The notes: a model not told the origin generated them from the letters alone. 64,000 bases of DNA from Prauserella isguenensis (GCF_014191605.1 NZ_JACHWU010000001.1:1612001-1676000), one strand, 5' to 3'; positions 18,750 to 28,205 are shown, numbered from the stretch's first letter. A program made the numbers and translations.

Positions 18750-20630
18750 TCATGTGTCGGTGCGCAGCACCGGCTGCAGAGCGGTGAGCACCTCCGGATC
18801 CTCGATGGTCGAGGGCACCGGCTCGTCGCGGCCGTCGGCGATGCCACGCATGGTCTTGCGCAGGATCTTGCCCGAGCGGGTCTTCGGCAGCGCCTGCACG
18901 ATCGACACCTCCCGGAACGCGGCGACCGGGCCGATCTCCGCCCGCACCGCCTCGACCAGCTCCTCCCGCAGCCGTTCCTCGGAGATGTCCACACCCGCCT
19001 TGAGCACGACGAACCCGCGCGGCAGCTGGCCCTTGAGCTGGTCGGCCACGCCGATCACGGCGCATTCGGCGACCGCGGGGTGGGCGGCCAGCACGGCCTC
19101 CATCGAACCGGTCGACAACCGGTGGCCCGCGACGTTGATGACGTCGTCGGTGCGGCCCATGACGAACAGGTATCCGTCGTCGTCGAGGTAGCCGGAGTCG
19201 CCGGTGAGGTAGTAGCCGTCGTAGCGGGAGAGGTAGGCCTCCCTGAACCGCTCGTCGTCGCCCCACAGGGTCGGCAGCGCGCCCGGCGGCAGCGGTAGTT
19301 CGATCGCGATCGCCCCCTCCTTCCCCGCGGGGAGGGACACGCCGCCCTGGTCGAGGATCCGCACGTGCCAGCCCGGCACCGGCATCGTCGCCGACCCCGG
19401 TTTGACCGGCATCGGCTCGAGGCCGCGCAGGTTGGCCGCGATCGGCCAGCCGGTCTCGGTCTGCCACCAGTGGTCGACGACCGGTACGCCGAGCTTGTCG
19501 TGCGCCCAGTGGTACGTCTCCGGGTCGAGACGCTCGCCGGCCATGAACAGTGTCGTGAAGCCGCCGAGGTCGTAGCCGCTCAGTTCCCCCGCGTCCGGAT
19601 CGACCCGCTTGACCGCCCGCAGCGCCGTCGGTGCCGTGAACAGGGCCTTCACCCCGTGCTCGGAGATGACGCGCCAGAACGCGCCGGCGTCCGGCGTGCC
19701 GACCGGCTTGCCCTCGTACAGCACCGTCGTGGCGCCGATGAGCAGCGGCGCGTAGACGATGTAGGAGTGGCCGACGACCCAACCGACGTCGGAGGCCGTC
19801 CACCAGACGTCTCCCGGGTGGATGTCGTACACCGCGCCCATCGACCACGTCAGCGCCACGGCGTGCCCGCCGTTGTCGCGGACGACGCCCTTCGGCTTGC
19901 CCGTGGTGCCGGAGGTGTAGAGCACGTACAGCGGGTCGGTCGCCGCGACCGGCACCGGGTCGGCCGGTGTCGCGCCGGACATCAGCTCCGCCCAGTCGAC
20001 GTCCCGGCCCGTGAGCTCGGCCCGGCTCGCCTCGCGTTGCAGGACGACCACATGGTCCGGCTGGTGCTCCGTGGCCGCGAGCGCGTCCTCGACGATCGGT
20101 TTGTACTCGACGACCCGGCCCGGTTCGATGCCGCAGGAGGCCGCGACGATCGCCTTCGGCTTCGCGTCCTCGACCCGCGCGGCCAGCTCCTTCGGGGCGA
20201 ACCCGCCGAAGACGACGGAGTGCACCGCGCCGAGCCGAGCACAGGCCAGCATCGCGACGACCGCCTCGGGCACCATCGGCATGTAGATGATCACCCGGTC
20301 GCCCTTCCCGACGCCGAGGGAGCGGAGGCCGCCCGCGAACCGGGCCACCTCGTCGCGCAGCTGCGCGTAGGTGTACGTGCGCTGCGACGACGTGACGGGC
20401 GAGTCCCAGATCAGCGCGGCCTGCTCGCCGCGACCGGCCTCGACGTGCCGGTCGAGCGCGTTGTGGGCGGTGTTCAGTTCGCCGTCGGGGAACCACCGGT
20501 ACAGCGGCGCGTGGGAGTCGTCCAGAGCCTTCGTGGGCGCTTTCGTCCAGGTCACTCCGCGGGCGGCGTCGAGCCAGAAACCCTCCGGGTCGTTGATGCT
20601 GCGCTCGTAGATGTCGGCGTACGCGCCCAT
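18750..20630 (-). CDS. prpE: Propionyl-/acetyl-CoA synthetase (PrpE-like)
   Basis: 626 aa from ATG 20630, which has GAAGGAG at proper spacing; longer in-frame starts upstream are unsupported. It is an ANL ligase with an N-terminal ACAS_N segment (YERSINDPEGFWLDAA), P-loop LYVLYTSGTTGKPKGVVRDNGGHAVAL, WQTETGWPIAANLRG, LTGDSGYLDDDGYLFVMGRTDDVINVAGHRLSTG and the catalytic lysine in PKTRSGKILRKTMRGI. The DNGGHAVAL segment and overall form fit PrpE better than acetate-specific Acs. The role is activation of propionate or acetate for central metabolism. Confidence 0.88.
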   Translation of the reverse strand: MGAYADIYERSINDPEGFWLDAARGVTWTKAPTKALDDSHAPLYRWFPDGELNTAHNALDRHVEAGRGEQAALIWDSPVTSSQRTYTYAQLRDEVARFAGGLRSLGVGKGDRVIIYMPMVPEAVVAMLACARLGAVHSVVFGGFAPKELAARVEDAKPKAIVAASCGIEPGRVVEYKPIVEDALAATEHQPDHVVVLQREASRAELTGRDVDWAELMSGATPADPVPVAATDPLYVLYTSGTTGKPKGVVRDNGGHAVALTWSMGAVYDIHPGDVWWTASDVGWVVGHSYIVYAPLLIGATTVLYEGKPVGTPDAGAFWRVISEHGVKALFTAPTALRAVKRVDPDAGELSGYDLGGFTTLFMAGERLDPETYHWAHDKLGVPVVDHWWQTETGWPIAANLRGLEPMPVKPGSATMPVPGWHVRILDQGGVSLPAGKEGAIAIELPLPPGALPTLWGDDERFREAYLSRYDGYYLTGDSGYLDDDGYLFVMGRTDDVINVAGHRLSTGSMEAVLAAHPAVAECAVIGVADQLKGQLPRGFVVLKAGVDISEERLREELVEAVRAEIGPVAAFREVSIVQALPKTRSGKILRKTMRGIADGRDEPVPSTIEDPEVLTALQPVLRTDT

Positions 20631-20826
20631 CGCGGCTCTCCTTCGTGCCATCGCGTGCTCTGCGCTGAGTCTTCGACTCTCGACCGTAGGACGTTGCATG
20701 TGCGCTGCACCAGAGCGACGCCCGGCGAGGCGGATGCGGCCGCGGCCACGGCGGCCGACATACTGTGTGCACCGGCAGGCACATGGGCCGAGGACGTCAT
20801 CAGCGACAGGCACGGAGGCGCGAGAG

Positions 20827-22497
20827 GTGGAATCGATCGCTGGCTCGTTGTTGTCGCTGGCGTACCGGATCTTCCAGCCCGGGTTCTGCCCGGGCGACTG
20901 GGTGTGGGCGACCAGCATGGCCGGCCTGCTCATGGGCCTGTGGCCCGTGTTCGGCGCGCTGGTCATCGCGATCGTCCGCAAGTTCACCGGCAATCGCTAC
21001 ACCGGCGCCCCACTGATCGCCATCGGCGCGATCGCCGTCGTCACGGTGCTGGTGATGCCGTGGCTGCTGGCGACGGGCATATCCGGCATCTACCGCGACG
21101 TCTTCGCGGGCGGCACCGGCGGCCTGACGCAGACCGACGTCGCGAACATGTCGCGGGAGTACTGCTTCGTCGGCCCGCAGACCGAGTACCTCGGCGGCGG
21201 GCAGAACATCTACGAGACACTGTTCTACCCGTCGGGCGACTCGCTGGCCTACGGCTACTACCTCGGAGGTCTCGTCGGCCTGCCGATCCTGACGTTGCTG
21301 GCGGTCATGCTGCTCGGCCGGGTCGCGCTGCGCCGCGGGCCGAAGTGGCCGGGCCGGTTCGTGTGGGGCTCGTACGTCGCCTTCGTCCTGCTGTCGGCGG
21401 GAGTCGAGGCCAACACCGCCATCCACCTGTGGCTGGGCTTCCTGCCCGCCGTGATCCTCGGGATCATCCCGGTGGCGATCGTGGGTGCCCCCAGCTGGTC
21501 GACCATCCAGCGGTCGGACTCCCCACCGGAACCCCGCCCGGCACGGCCCGAACCACAGCGGCGGCCGGAACCGGAACCGCCGCAGCGCCAGTACGCGCCC
21601 ACCGCCGTCGCGCCGCCCCCACCGGTCGCCGCGGCCGCGGCCGTACCTGCGGCGGCGAACGGTTCGGACGGCCGGTTCGAGCGCATCCGCAAGCTCGGCC
21701 AGGGCGGGTTCGGCACCGTGTGGCAGGCGCGGGACACGCAGCTGGGCCGCACGGTCGCGCTCAAGATCGCGCACGTCACGGACCAGGAGACCCAGGAACG
21801 CATGCGGCGCGAGGCCCGTGCGCTGGCGATGCTGTCGCACCCGAACTGTGTGCGCGTCTACGACCTCGTCGAGGAACACGACGGCATGGCGCTGGTCATG
21901 GAATATCTCGAAGGCCGGTCGCTGGCCGACACGGTCGACACGGGTGGTGCGCTCGACGACATGTCCGCGGGCAAGCTGTGGGCGACGCTCGCGGGCGCCC
22001 TGTCGGCGGCGCACGAGAAGGACGTGCTGCACCGCGACATGAAGCCGTCGAACGTCATCCTCGACCCGCAGGGCCTGCCGCACCTGATCGACTTCGGTAT
22101 CGCGCGCAGCGCCGGCGACGCGAAGCTGACCGCCACCGGCATGATGATCGGCACCCCGGACTACACGGCACCGGAAATCGCGGAGGGCTCGACCGCCACT
22201 CCGGCCTCGGACGCCTGGCAGCTGGCCGCGACCGTCAGCTTCGCACTGTCCGGGCACCCGCCGCGCGGCACCCGTGAGACGCCGATGGCCGCGCTGATGG
22301 CCGCTGCCCGTGCCGAACCGGCGAGCCAGCTGCCCCGGCAGAGCGTGCACGCCCGGCTGCTGCGAGCATCGCTCGATCCGCAGCCGCGGAACCGGCCGAC
22401 CCTCGCCGCCGTGGAGCGGGAGATCGGCGGCTGGCTCTCCCGGATCGGTGCGTCCGCCGACGGTCCGGTGACGCAGATCGTGCCGCGCTCGCAGTGA
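20827..22497 (+). CDS. Ser/Thr protein kinase with N-terminal multi-pass membrane domain
   Basis: 556 aa from GTG 20827, with GGAGG eight bases upstream. About residues 28-222 hold four or five hydrophobic segments (MAGLLMGLWPVFGALVIAIV; LIAIGAIAVVTVLVMPWLLA; GGLVGLPILTLLAVMLLG; LWLGFLPAVILGIIPVAIVG), followed by a Pro/Arg linker and a C-terminal kinase at about 284-540: LGQGGFGTVWQA, ALKIAHV, LHRDMKPSNVIL, IDFGIARSAGD and GTPDYTAPEIAEG, all complete. This is the reverse of the usual PknB layout and leaves a loop with FVGPQTEYLGGGQNI probably outside. It is divergent from prpE; the target is unknown. Confidence 0.9.
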   Translation: MESIAGSLLSLAYRIFQPGFCPGDWVWATSMAGLLMGLWPVFGALVIAIVRKFTGNRYTGAPLIAIGAIAVVTVLVMPWLLATGISGIYRDVFAGGTGGLTQTDVANMSREYCFVGPQTEYLGGGQNIYETLFYPSGDSLAYGYYLGGLVGLPILTLLAVMLLGRVALRRGPKWPGRFVWGSYVAFVLLSAGVEANTAIHLWLGFLPAVILGIIPVAIVGAPSWSTIQRSDSPPEPRPARPEPQRRPEPEPPQRQYAPTAVAPPPPVAAAAAVPAAANGSDGRFERIRKLGQGGFGTVWQARDTQLGRTVALKIAHVTDQETQERMRREARALAMLSHPNCVRVYDLVEEHDGMALVMEYLEGRSLADTVDTGGALDDMSAGKLWATLAGALSAAHEKDVLHRDMKPSNVILDPQGLPHLIDFGIARSAGDAKLTATGMMIGTPDYTAPEIAEGSTATPASDAWQLAATVSFALSGHPPRGTRETPMAALMAAARAEPASQLPRQSVHARLLRASLDPQPRNRPTLAAVEREIGGWLSRIGASADGPVTQIVPRSQ

Positions 22498-22610
22498 GCA
22501 GGGACCCGGCGGGCCCGTCCCGTCGCGTTGCCCCCGGCCGTGGTGCCGGCCGTCGCGTACGCCGTGGTCGGCGTCGTGCACCTGGTCGCTAGGTCACCTC
22601 GCGGCCGAGG

Positions 22611-24167
22611 TCACCGCCAGGACGGAAGCCACAGCTCCGCGTTCCACCGTTCCGGAGTGATCGGCTCACCGACGAGGATCGGCCACAGCCACACGAAGTT
22701 CGCCACGACCAGTCCCGTGTACAGCGACACCACGAGCAGTCCCGTGCCGCGGCGTTCGAACCCGGCATTCGCGCGGCCGAGCAGGTGGCCGAGGACGAGT
22801 GTGATGCCGAGGATCAGGAACGGCGCCAGCGGCGTGGCGTAGAAGAAGTACATCTGCCTGTCGAGGTTCACGAACCACGGCAGCAGGCCCGCGCCGTAGC
22901 CGACGAGCACGGCGGCGTAGCGCCAGTCGGCGCGGAAGACCATCCGCCACAGGCCCCAGCCCAGTACCGGCAGCGCAAGCCACCACATCGCGGGCGTGCC
23001 GATGAGCATCGTCGCCTGGACACAGTCGCTCTGCCCGCAGCCGTCGATCTGCCCACCGGACTCGTGGTGATACAGCATCGGCCGCAGGCCCATCGGCCAC
23101 GTCCACGGCTTCGACTCCCACGGATGCGGATCGCCGTCGGGCGTGGCCAGACTGCTGTGGAAGTCGAGGACGTTGAGGGTGTAGAGCACCAGGTTGCGCA
23201 GGGCATCGGGCAGGAACGGCAACGAACCGTCGCCGCTGATCTCGGCGTAGTGCCGGTCCGTCGCGGTCTCGGAGGCGAACCACGCCCACCACGTGGACAG
23301 ATACACCAACACCGAGATCACGCCGATGCTCCACAGCGCCGGTGCCAGGTCGCGGCGCAGCATGCCCGTCCACGGCCGGGCGACGCCCGCGGTGCGCCGG
23401 GCCGCGATGTCGAACGCGATCGTCAGCAGACCGAACGCGACCACCCAGTACATGCCCGACCACTTGATGCCCGTGGCCAGTCCGAGCATCACGCCCGCGC
23501 CGAACCGCCACCATCGGAACCCGAGCCGCGGACCGAACGGTGTGTCCCACGCCCAGCCCTCCCGGACGGCCGTCGCGAGGCGTTCCCGCACCTGGTCGCG
23601 GTCGACCAGGACGCAGCCGAACGCCGCGACGACGAACAGGGCCTGGAAGATGTCGAGCATCCCCATCCGCGACTGGAGATGCAGCACGCCGTCGCAGATG
23701 ACCAGGACGCCGGCGATCGCGCCGAGCAGTGTCGACCGCGTCAGCCGCCGGGCGATGCGGACGACCAGCAGGATGATCAGTGTGCCCGCGAGGGCCGCCG
23801 TGAGCCGCCAGCCCCAGCCGTTGTAGCCCAGCAGCCACTCGCCGACGGCCATGAGCTGCTTCGCCAGCGGCGGATGGACGACCAGCTCGTAGCCGTAGTT
23901 GTCCTCGTAACCGCCGTTGCGCAGCATCTGCCACGCCTGTGGGACGTAGTGCTTCTCGTCGAAGACCGGGGACCCGCCGTCGGTCGGGTGGCCGAGATTC
24001 CACAGTCGCAGAACGCCGCCGACGGTGGTGATGACGAGCGTGACCCACAGTGCGCGCATACGGTCGGTCGGCATCGGGGTGCCGAGCAGTGCGGCCTCGC
24101 GGTCCGACGGCGGCTGCCCGGCCGGACCGGTTCCGGCGCGGTGCGGTCGCGGCAGTACGGCGGTCAC
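22611..24167 (-). CDS. pmt: Dolichyl-phosphate-mannose-type protein O-mannosyltransferase (GT39)
   Basis: 518 aa from a GTG at 24167. Polytopic membrane protein with the GT39 first-loop motif FDEKHYVPQAW (Asp-Glu pair), HPPLAKQLMAVGEWLLGYNGWGWR, then many hydrophobic helices, HPWESKPWTWPMGLRPM and a C-terminal WNAELWLPSWR, matching M. tuberculosis Rv1002c closely. It transfers mannose from polyprenyl-phosphate-mannose to exported proteins at the outer membrane face. The adjacent divergent rsmI is the same arrangement as in mycobacteria. Confidence 0.95.
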   Translation of the reverse strand: MTAVLPRPHRAGTGPAGQPPSDREAALLGTPMPTDRMRALWVTLVITTVGGVLRLWNLGHPTDGGSPVFDEKHYVPQAWQMLRNGGYEDNYGYELVVHPPLAKQLMAVGEWLLGYNGWGWRLTAALAGTLIILLVVRIARRLTRSTLLGAIAGVLVICDGVLHLQSRMGMLDIFQALFVVAAFGCVLVDRDQVRERLATAVREGWAWDTPFGPRLGFRWWRFGAGVMLGLATGIKWSGMYWVVAFGLLTIAFDIAARRTAGVARPWTGMLRRDLAPALWSIGVISVLVYLSTWWAWFASETATDRHYAEISGDGSLPFLPDALRNLVLYTLNVLDFHSSLATPDGDPHPWESKPWTWPMGLRPMLYHHESGGQIDGCGQSDCVQATMLIGTPAMWWLALPVLGWGLWRMVFRADWRYAAVLVGYGAGLLPWFVNLDRQMYFFYATPLAPFLILGITLVLGHLLGRANAGFERRGTGLLVVSLYTGLVVANFVWLWPILVGEPITPERWNAELWLPSWR

Positions 24168-24273
24168 GGAGGCCGATCCTACGGGCGGCGTGTTACACCG
24201 TCCCAAGCCCGCGGTCCGTCGCTGGGGGCACGCGGCCCCGGGGCCCGGGGAATGCGCCCGATAGCCTCGCGGT

Positions 24274-25101
24274 ATGCCGTTGATCCTCGCCGGGACGCCG
24301 CTCGGTGACCGCAGTGATGCCAGTCCCCGTCTCGCGGAGGCGCTGCGGACCGCGGACGTCATCGCCGCCGAGGACACCCGCCGGCTCCGGTCACTGGCCA
24401 CGGCACTGGACGTCACGCCGGCGGCGAAGGTCGTCAGCTTCTACGAGGACGTCGAGAGCGCACGGTTGCCGAAACTGCTCGACGCCGTTCGCGAGGGCGA
24501 GGTCGTGGTGCTGGTGACGGATGCGGGGATGCCGAGCGTGTCCGATCCCGGCTTCCGTCTCGTTGCGGCGTGCGCCCAGGAGGATCTGCCGGTCAGTTGC
24601 GTGCCGGGGCCGTCGGCGGTGACCACGGCGCTGGCGCTGTCCGGCCTCGCGCCGGACCGGTTCTGTTTCGACGGGTTCGCGCCCCGCAAGCCCGGTGAAC
24701 GTGCACGGTGGTTCGCCGAGTTGGCCGAGGAGAAGCGCACGACCGTGTTCTTCGAATCGCCGCACCGGTTGGCCGCGCTGTTGGCCGACGCGGCGCAGCG
24801 GCTGGGGCCGGACCGCCGCGCGGCCGTGTGCCGCGAGCTGACGAAGACGTACGAGCAGGTGCGCCGCGGCACGCTCGGTGAGCTGGCCGAGTGGGCCGCC
24901 GACGGCGTGCGCGGGGAGATCACCGTCGTACTGGCGGGTGCCGCGCCGCGGGACGTGAGCGTCGCCGACCTGATCGGCGAGGTGACGCGCCGGGTCGACG
25001 CGGGGGAGCGGCTGAAAACCGTCGCCGCTGAGGTCGCGAAGGAGACCGGTGTGTCGAAGAAGGAGCTCTACGACGCCGTCGTGGCGGCGCGGGCGGACTG
25101 A
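24274..25101 (+). CDS. rsmI: 16S rRNA (cytidine(1402)-2'-O)-methyltransferase
   Basis: 275 aa. SAM-dependent tetrapyrrole-methylase-fold enzyme methylating C1402 in the decoding centre. Motifs: LAGTPLGDRSDASPR (usually TPIGN), IAAEDTRRLRSL, VLVTDAGMPSVSDPG, CVPGPSAVTTALALSG, FFESPHRLAALL and CRELTKTYEQVRRGTL; a C-terminal helical tail ends VSKKELYDAVVAA. The last 34 nt overlap the 3' end of convergent pabB. Confidence 0.96.
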   Translation: MPLILAGTPLGDRSDASPRLAEALRTADVIAAEDTRRLRSLATALDVTPAAKVVSFYEDVESARLPKLLDAVREGEVVVLVTDAGMPSVSDPGFRLVAACAQEDLPVSCVPGPSAVTTALALSGLAPDRFCFDGFAPRKPGERARWFAELAEEKRTTVFFESPHRLAALLADAAQRLGPDRRAAVCRELTKTYEQVRRGTLGELAEWAADGVRGEITVVLAGAAPRDVSVADLIGEVTRRVDAGERLKTVAAEVAKETGVSKKELYDAVVAARAD

Positions 25102-26447
25102 CGCGGGGCCTGGTCGTCGGCGAGGACGTCGGGTGGCGAGGCGAGCAGCGTTTCCAGCGGAGCGGCCTTGTCGAGACATTCGTTCCATTCGGCGCGAGGG
25201 TCGGAGTCGGCCGTGATGCCGCCTCCCACGCCGACGTGCACCTCGCCCCCCGCGATCTCGAAGGTGCGGATCGCCACGTTGAGTTCAGTGCCCGCGACCG
25301 GCGACGCGAGGCCGACGGCTCCGGTGTAGAGGCCCCGCGGCACCGGTTCGAGCTCGGCGATCAGGTCCAGCGCGCGGATCTTCGGCGCACCGGTGACCGA
25401 GCCGGGCGGGAACGCCGCCCGCAGCAACTCCGTGTCGCCGGTGCCCGTGGGGAGCGTGCCGACCACCGTCGAGTCGAGGTGCCACACGCCCGGCGCGGGC
25501 CGGACGGCGAGCAGTTCCGGTACGCGCACACTGCCGGTCTCGCACACGCGGCCCAGGTCGTTGCGCACCAGGTCGGTGATCATCACGTTCTCGGCGACGT
25601 CCTTGACCGACTCGCGGAGCAGCCGTGCGCCCGCGTCGTCCTGCGGGCCGCGTCGAGGCCGGGTGCCCTTGATCGGGGTGGACCGGACCGTCGCGGCGTG
25701 CCGGGCGACGAACAGCTCCGGTGACATCGACACGGCCGCGCCCCAGTCGCCGGAGAGGTAGGCGGCGCGGGCCGGGTGCAGGCGGCGGGTGCCCTCGGTG
25801 AACAGTGCGAGCGGCGAGCCGTCGAACGTGCCGGTGAAACGGGTGCAGATGTTGGCCTGGAACACCTCGCCCGCTCCGATGGCGCGCACACACTCGGTGA
25901 CCGCGTGTTCGTGGTCGGCGCGGGGCGGCCGGTCGAGCGACGTCGCGCGCCACGTGTGGGCGGGCTCGGTGCCGACCGTCCCGGGCGTGAGCAGATCGCG
26001 GAACTCGGCGGCGTCGACGTCACCGCCGGGGGTGCCGTCGAGGGCCTCGAACCACCAGCACCCGTCGGTGTCGAGGCGCAGCACGTGGCCGGCCCAGCCC
26101 CAGACTGCAGGCGGAAGTGGTCCGCGGCGCCGCGAGGGATCGGACAGGTCGTAGGAGAGGTAGCCGAACCAGCCGCCGCCGACCGCGTGGGGCGGGACGT
26201 CGGCGTCCACGATGATGTCGGAACCGTCGGTACCGGCGGGGAGGTCGGACGGTGCGGCGAGGGCGTCGGCCAGACCGTTGACCGGCTCGATCCGGACGGA
26301 CGGTGCGACAACGGCGCGGGAGCCGAACCAGTCGCCGGTCAGCGCGGCGGGCCCGGCGAGGCCGCGTTCGCGCGCCCGGTGGGACAGCACCGTGAGGACC
26401 TGCTCGGGGGACAGGTCGCAGTCGAGCGCCGTTCGCCGAAGTCGCAT
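25068..26447 (-). CDS. pabB: Aminodeoxychorismate synthase component I
   Basis: 459 aa chorismate-binding enzyme. The C-terminal half shows GEVFQANICTRFTG, SPELFVARH, STPIKGTRPR (conserved Lys), ENVMITDLVRNDLGRV, PPGSVTGAPKIRALDLI and GLYTGAVGLAS, in the order of PabB/TrpE. The PIKGTRPR form and the TGA/VGxASP context favour PabB (4-aminobenzoate for folate) over TrpE. No glutaminase or PabC domain is fused. It overlaps rsmI tail-to-tail by 34 nt, and the same neighbour pair exists in M. tuberculosis. Confidence 0.93.
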   Translation of the reverse strand: MRLRRTALDCDLSPEQVLTVLSHRARERGLAGPAALTGDWFGSRAVVAPSVRIEPVNGLADALAAPSDLPAGTDGSDIIVDADVPPHAVGGGWFGYLSYDLSDPSRRRGPLPPAVWGWAGHVLRLDTDGCWWFEALDGTPGGDVDAAEFRDLLTPGTVGTEPAHTWRATSLDRPPRADHEHAVTECVRAIGAGEVFQANICTRFTGTFDGSPLALFTEGTRRLHPARAAYLSGDWGAAVSMSPELFVARHAATVRSTPIKGTRPRRGPQDDAGARLLRESVKDVAENVMITDLVRNDLGRVCETGSVRVPELLAVRPAPGVWHLDSTVVGTLPTGTGDTELLRAAFPPGSVTGAPKIRALDLIAELEPVPRGLYTGAVGLASPVAGTELNVAIRTFEIAGGEVHVGVGGGITADSDPRAEWNECLDKAAPLETLLASPPDVLADDQAPRQSARAATTAS

Positions 26448-26576
26448 GCGGGCATTGTCACCCGATCGATGGCGGATTCGAGATGAAGGTGTCCGACGTG
26501 ACCGTCGTGTTCGGTTCGCCCTCGGATCTCCACGGCGAAGCGGGCGGAACGGGCCGATCGTGGCTACGTTCGCGGC

Positions 26577-27608
26577 ATGGACATCCGACCCGCGACGACG
26601 GAACGGGTCGCCCCGATCACGGGCGCGGACTCACCCAACCGGACCGCCCAACGGTTCGCGATCGCCGCGACGGACCTGGGCATTCTGTGGGACGCCGGCG
26701 GCGGCAGGGTGTTCGCGCTGTTCGGCGACACCTTCGGCGACGGGTGGGGCGGCCACGGTGCCGGACCGGGGTCGGCGGACTGGCGCAGCAACGTGCTCGC
26801 CTGGTCCACCGCCCGTGACGTCTCCGGCGGGTTGTCGCTGGACGGGGTCGTCGCACGCGGCGACGGTGGGGCCGCGCAGGTCATCCCGTCGGGCAGACGT
26901 GAGGTGACGGTCGTGCCGAACGGCGCGATCACCGTCGACGGGATGCACTACGCCCACTACATGTCGGTGCGCGAATGGGGCGAGCCCGGGCACTGGCGCA
27001 CGAACCATGCCGGCATCGCGGTGTCCCGCGACGACGGGCGCACCTGGAGCAGGCCCCGAGGTGCGCGGTGGAAGAACCCCGGCGGCCGGAGCAGGTTCCA
27101 GGTCGGCGCGTTCGCCCGCGACGGCGAGTACGTGCTGCTGTTCGGCACCACCAACGGCAGGCACGGCCTGCCCTACCTCGCCCGGGTGCGGCCCGCGGAT
27201 CTGTTGCGCGTGCGGGCGTACGAGTACTGGGACGGTTCGGGCTGGCGTGGTCACGAAGACGCGGCGGCACCGGTCTTCGACGGTTCGGTCGGGGAGATGT
27301 CCGTCGGCTACCACCGTGGCTGCGGCCGCTGGCTGATGCTGCACCTCGACGAACCGCGCCGCGGCATCGTGCTCCGCACCGCGCCCGCGCCGACCGGCCC
27401 GTGGAGCGCGGGCGACGTCGTCGTCTCCGGCGACGAACATCCGGCGATCTACGGCGGATTCCTCCACCCCTGGTCGCTCGACGGGACGCTGGGCGGCACG
27501 GCCGGTTCACCCGGCGACCGGCCCGACGGGTTCGACCTCTACTACCTCGTATCCCAGTGGGGCCCGTACAACGTCTTCCTCACCCGAACCCGCCTCGAGG
27601 CCGGGTAG
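26577..27608 (+). CDS. DUF4185 family protein (GH183-type putative D-arabinanase)
   Basis: 343 aa. The beta-propeller-like DUF4185 pattern is visible: an opening TDLGILWDAGG block, ALFGDTFGDGWGG, the RSNVLAWS repeat, an NHAGIAVSRDDGRTWS blade, and a C-terminal YGGFLHPWSL plus YYLVSQWGPYNVFLTRT. DUF4185 members in mycobacteria were assigned to family GH183 as endo-D-arabinanases acting on arabinogalactan/lipoarabinomannan. No signal peptide is evident, which is odd for an enzyme acting on the wall. TACGTT at 26564-26569 ends seven bases before the ATG, suggesting a leaderless message. Confidence 0.85.
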   Translation: MDIRPATTERVAPITGADSPNRTAQRFAIAATDLGILWDAGGGRVFALFGDTFGDGWGGHGAGPGSADWRSNVLAWSTARDVSGGLSLDGVVARGDGGAAQVIPSGRREVTVVPNGAITVDGMHYAHYMSVREWGEPGHWRTNHAGIAVSRDDGRTWSRPRGARWKNPGGRSRFQVGAFARDGEYVLLFGTTNGRHGLPYLARVRPADLLRVRAYEYWDGSGWRGHEDAAAPVFDGSVGEMSVGYHRGCGRWLMLHLDEPRRGIVLRTAPAPTGPWSAGDVVVSGDEHPAIYGGFLHPWSLDGTLGGTAGSPGDRPDGFDLYYLVSQWGPYNVFLTRTRLEAG

Positions 27609-27611
27609 CGC

Positions 27612-28205
27612 TCACAGCAGCACGTCGGCGAGGGTGAACGGGTAGACGAGCGCCGACGTCGCGGCGGGACCGTCGCCGGTGTGCTGGTGCACTCCGAGTC
27701 TGCTGTGGAACCAGCCGGGTCTGCCGGGGATGCCGTTGCGGCGCACGAGCCACAGCACCACGCCGGAGTCGGCCCACTTGTCCGGGTGGAACCGGTGCTG
27801 CCAGTCCTCGAACTCGGCGTACACCAGCACCTTCCCGATACCGGCCTCGCCGCGGATCGTCTTGATCCATGTCTTGACGAACCGGTCGTCGATCCCGGCC
27901 GCGCGGGCGTCGAGTGCGGGCGCGAGCACCCCGGGCGCGAACGCCCCGAGCGGCGCGCCCGTGCGCACGACGTGCCGTGCCTGGTCGACGGCGCCGCCTT
28001 CCCTGGCCAGATGGCGGATCCCCGCGTGCACGCCTGCGTCGAGCGCGCGCGTGAGCTGCCGTGCCGAACCCGAGTCGCTCCAGTTGAGGTTCTCGGTGAC
28101 GGTGATCGACGCGAACGTGACGGCCCTGGCGCGCAGCTCCGCCCAGTCCGGTACGGACTCGCGCGGCTCCAGGCCGACGCCGCTCGCGCCCGCGGGCTCC
28201 GTCAC
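27612..28205 (-). CDS. GH25-like TIM-barrel protein, catalytic residues apparently lost
   Basis: 197 aa. The order of elements follows GH25 muramidases and their Pseudonocardiales relatives: VPDWAELRARAVTFASITVTE, a helix AGVHAGIRHLA, GAVDQARHVVR, LAPALDARAAGIDDRFVKTW, GKVLVYAEFEDWQ, and a C-terminal barrel strand with RLGVHQHTG. The usual N-terminal DVSxxQG Asp is absent and the strand that normally carries LDxE reads LDAR (residues 98-101), so the acid is missing. It may be a non-catalytic binding protein. No signal peptide is visible. Only 3 nt separate it from the convergent DUF4185 gene. Confidence 0.6.
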   Translation of the reverse strand: MTEPAGASGVGLEPRESVPDWAELRARAVTFASITVTENLNWSDSGSARQLTRALDAGVHAGIRHLAREGGAVDQARHVVRTGAPLGAFAPGVLAPALDARAAGIDDRFVKTWIKTIRGEAGIGKVLVYAEFEDWQHRFHPDKWADSGVVLWLVRRNGIPGRPGWFHSRLGVHQHTGDGPAATSALVYPFTLADVLL

